From positions 1 through 6,236 of the forward strand of contig JADHLS010000330.1 of NCBI GenBank assembly GCA_016780605.1: DNA of 6,236 bases. The letters are read 5' to 3'. Numbering within the stretch: the first letter of the stretch is position 1; the number at the start of each line of letters is the position of its first letter. Origin of the DNA: Reyranella sp. (GTDB lineage: Bacteria; Pseudomonadota; Alphaproteobacteria; Reyranellales; Reyranellaceae). Below, piece after piece: positions 5,729 to 6,236 of the stretch. Made by a program: the position numbers and the translations under genes. The notes beneath the pieces were generated by a model that was not told the origin of the DNA, searched no databases, and worked only from the letters and a program-made list of their open reading frames with translations.

Positions 5729-6069
5729 TCCGCTGGTGGGGCGTCACCGGTCATCCCAAGATGCCCGTCGCCGAGACCGACCTTCGCGTGGGCGGCCGCT
5801 TCCGCGTGCAGTTCCACACGCCGGACGGCCAGCATCACAGCGTGAGCGGCGTCTATCGCGAGATCGTGCCCGACCGCAAGCTGGTGTTCTCGTGGGCCTG
5901 GCAGAGCACGCCCGAGCGCCAGTCGCAGGTCACGATCGACCTCAAGCCCGACAACGACGCCACCGTGCTCACCCTGACCCACGAGCAGTTCTTCGACGAG
6001 AAGGCGCGCGATGACCATCGCCGCGGCTGGACGCTGGCGCTCGACAATCTGGAGAAGGTGTTCCCATGA
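5638..6069 (+). CDS. AHSA1-type SRPBCC domain protein
   Basis: This 143-residue protein is one complete START-like/SRPBCC domain of the AHSA1 (activator of Hsp90 ATPase homologue 1-like) family. Landmarks are LKRRFKATPAQLFQAWTQPE (9-28) with the following WW pair (33-34), the ETDLRVGGRFRVQF strand, YREIVPDRKLVFSW in the middle, and the C-terminal HEQFFDEKARDDHRRGW segment leading to the long helix LALDNLEKVF that packs over the ligand cavity. Such proteins have a deep hydrophobic pocket; bacterial members next to ArsR repressors have no proven Hsp90 role and probably bind or modify small molecules. There is no signal peptide, so it should be cytosolic. The start is fixed by GGAGG 7 nt upstream. 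The first 91 nt overlap the ArsR gene in a different frame, and its stop overlaps the next start as ATGA, so all three are likely translated from one message. Confidence 0.92.
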   Translation: MASNPSLALKRRFKATPAQLFQAWTQPEKMIRWWGVTGHPKMPVAETDLRVGGRFRVQFHTPDGQHHSVSGVYREIVPDRKLVFSWAWQSTPERQSQVTIDLKPDNDATVLTLTHEQFFDEKARDDHRRGWTLALDNLEKVFP

Positions 6070-6236
6070 ACATGGACAGTTTCCGCTCGCCCGCCGCCAT
6101 GAGCGATGCCGGGGCAAAGGGGGCGCTGCTCGACGGACTGCCGCGGGACGTCGGCGGCTTGGCCAAGGTCGTGCAGGGCGTGCTGATCCACGAGCATGTG
6201 GCGCCCGCTTATGGCGTCGCCCTGTCGCCCGAGCAG
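6066..6236 (+). CDS. N-terminal part of a probable transglutaminase-like family protein, cut by window end
   Basis: The first 57 codons are visible; the gene runs off the window. It starts in the ATGA overlap (6066-6069) with the AHSA1 stop and has GGAGAAGG at 6051-6058, 7 nt upstream, so co-translation is well supported. The segment LLDGLPRDVGGLAKVVQGVL followed by IHEHVAPAYGVALS resembles, from memory, the N-terminus of a bacterial family annotated as transglutaminase-like domain proteins, in which this block precedes the Cys-His-Asp domain. That catalytic domain is not in the window, so the call rests on this one motif. No signal peptide or membrane segment is seen. The ATG at 6072 and the one at 6099 (Met12) are alternative starts. 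The gene is real with high confidence; the family name is moderate. Confidence 0.6.
   Translation, partial: MNMDSFRSPAAMSDAGAKGALLDGLPRDVGGLAKVVQGVLIHEHVAPAYGVALSPEQ

Noticed and set aside
1..6236. Defence island, prophage, transposon or CRISPR content
   Set aside because: All recognised genes are ordinary housekeeping or accessory families on one strand; no repeat array, integrase, transposase, tRNA junction or compositional break was seen.

Overview
This window is ordinary high-GC chromosomal DNA (by eye about two-thirds G+C, with most codons ending in G or C). The gene families suggest an alphaproteobacterium, probably of the Hyphomicrobiales/Bradyrhizobium/Reyranella type. That placement is an inference from gene content and style, not from a marker gene. 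All supported genes lie on the + strand and are tightly packed. I see no tRNA, rRNA, CRISPR array, insertion sequence, integrase or phage gene.

Layout. (1) 1-272: the 3' end of an isocitrate lyase/PEP mutase-family gene. (2) 273-335: a short gap almost filled by a long hairpin. (3) 336-2016: a secreted PRC-barrel protein followed after 1 nt by an MFS transporter, probably co-transcribed. (4) 2017-3600: a multi-pass polysaccharide/lipid flippase-like protein. Its leader carries a perfect 19-bp palindrome, which makes the true start uncertain. (5) 3638-5241: a DUF72 (YecE-like) protein and, 2 nt later, a GTG-started alpha/beta hydrolase with an aspartate nucleophile. (6) 5309-6236: an ArsR-type repressor, an AHSA1/SRPBCC protein whose start lies 91 nt inside the repressor gene, and the start of a third gene, probably transglutaminase-like, joined by an ATGA overlap.

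How the genes may work together. The clearest unit is the last one. ArsR-type repressors without metal-binding cysteines are commonly paired with AHSA1/SRPBCC genes, and here an inverted repeat straddles the repressor's own start codon, which fits autoregulation. DUF72 and the hydrolase look translationally coupled, but no shared pathway can be deduced. The PRC-barrel/MFS pair and the flippase suggest envelope-related functions, with substrates unknown.

No obviously new defence or mobile system is present. The points most worth a second look are the three dyad elements (285-333, 2067-2085, 5301-5316), the out-of-frame ArsR/AHSA1 overlap that encodes a very basic repressor tail, and the unusual active-site residues of the hydrolase.
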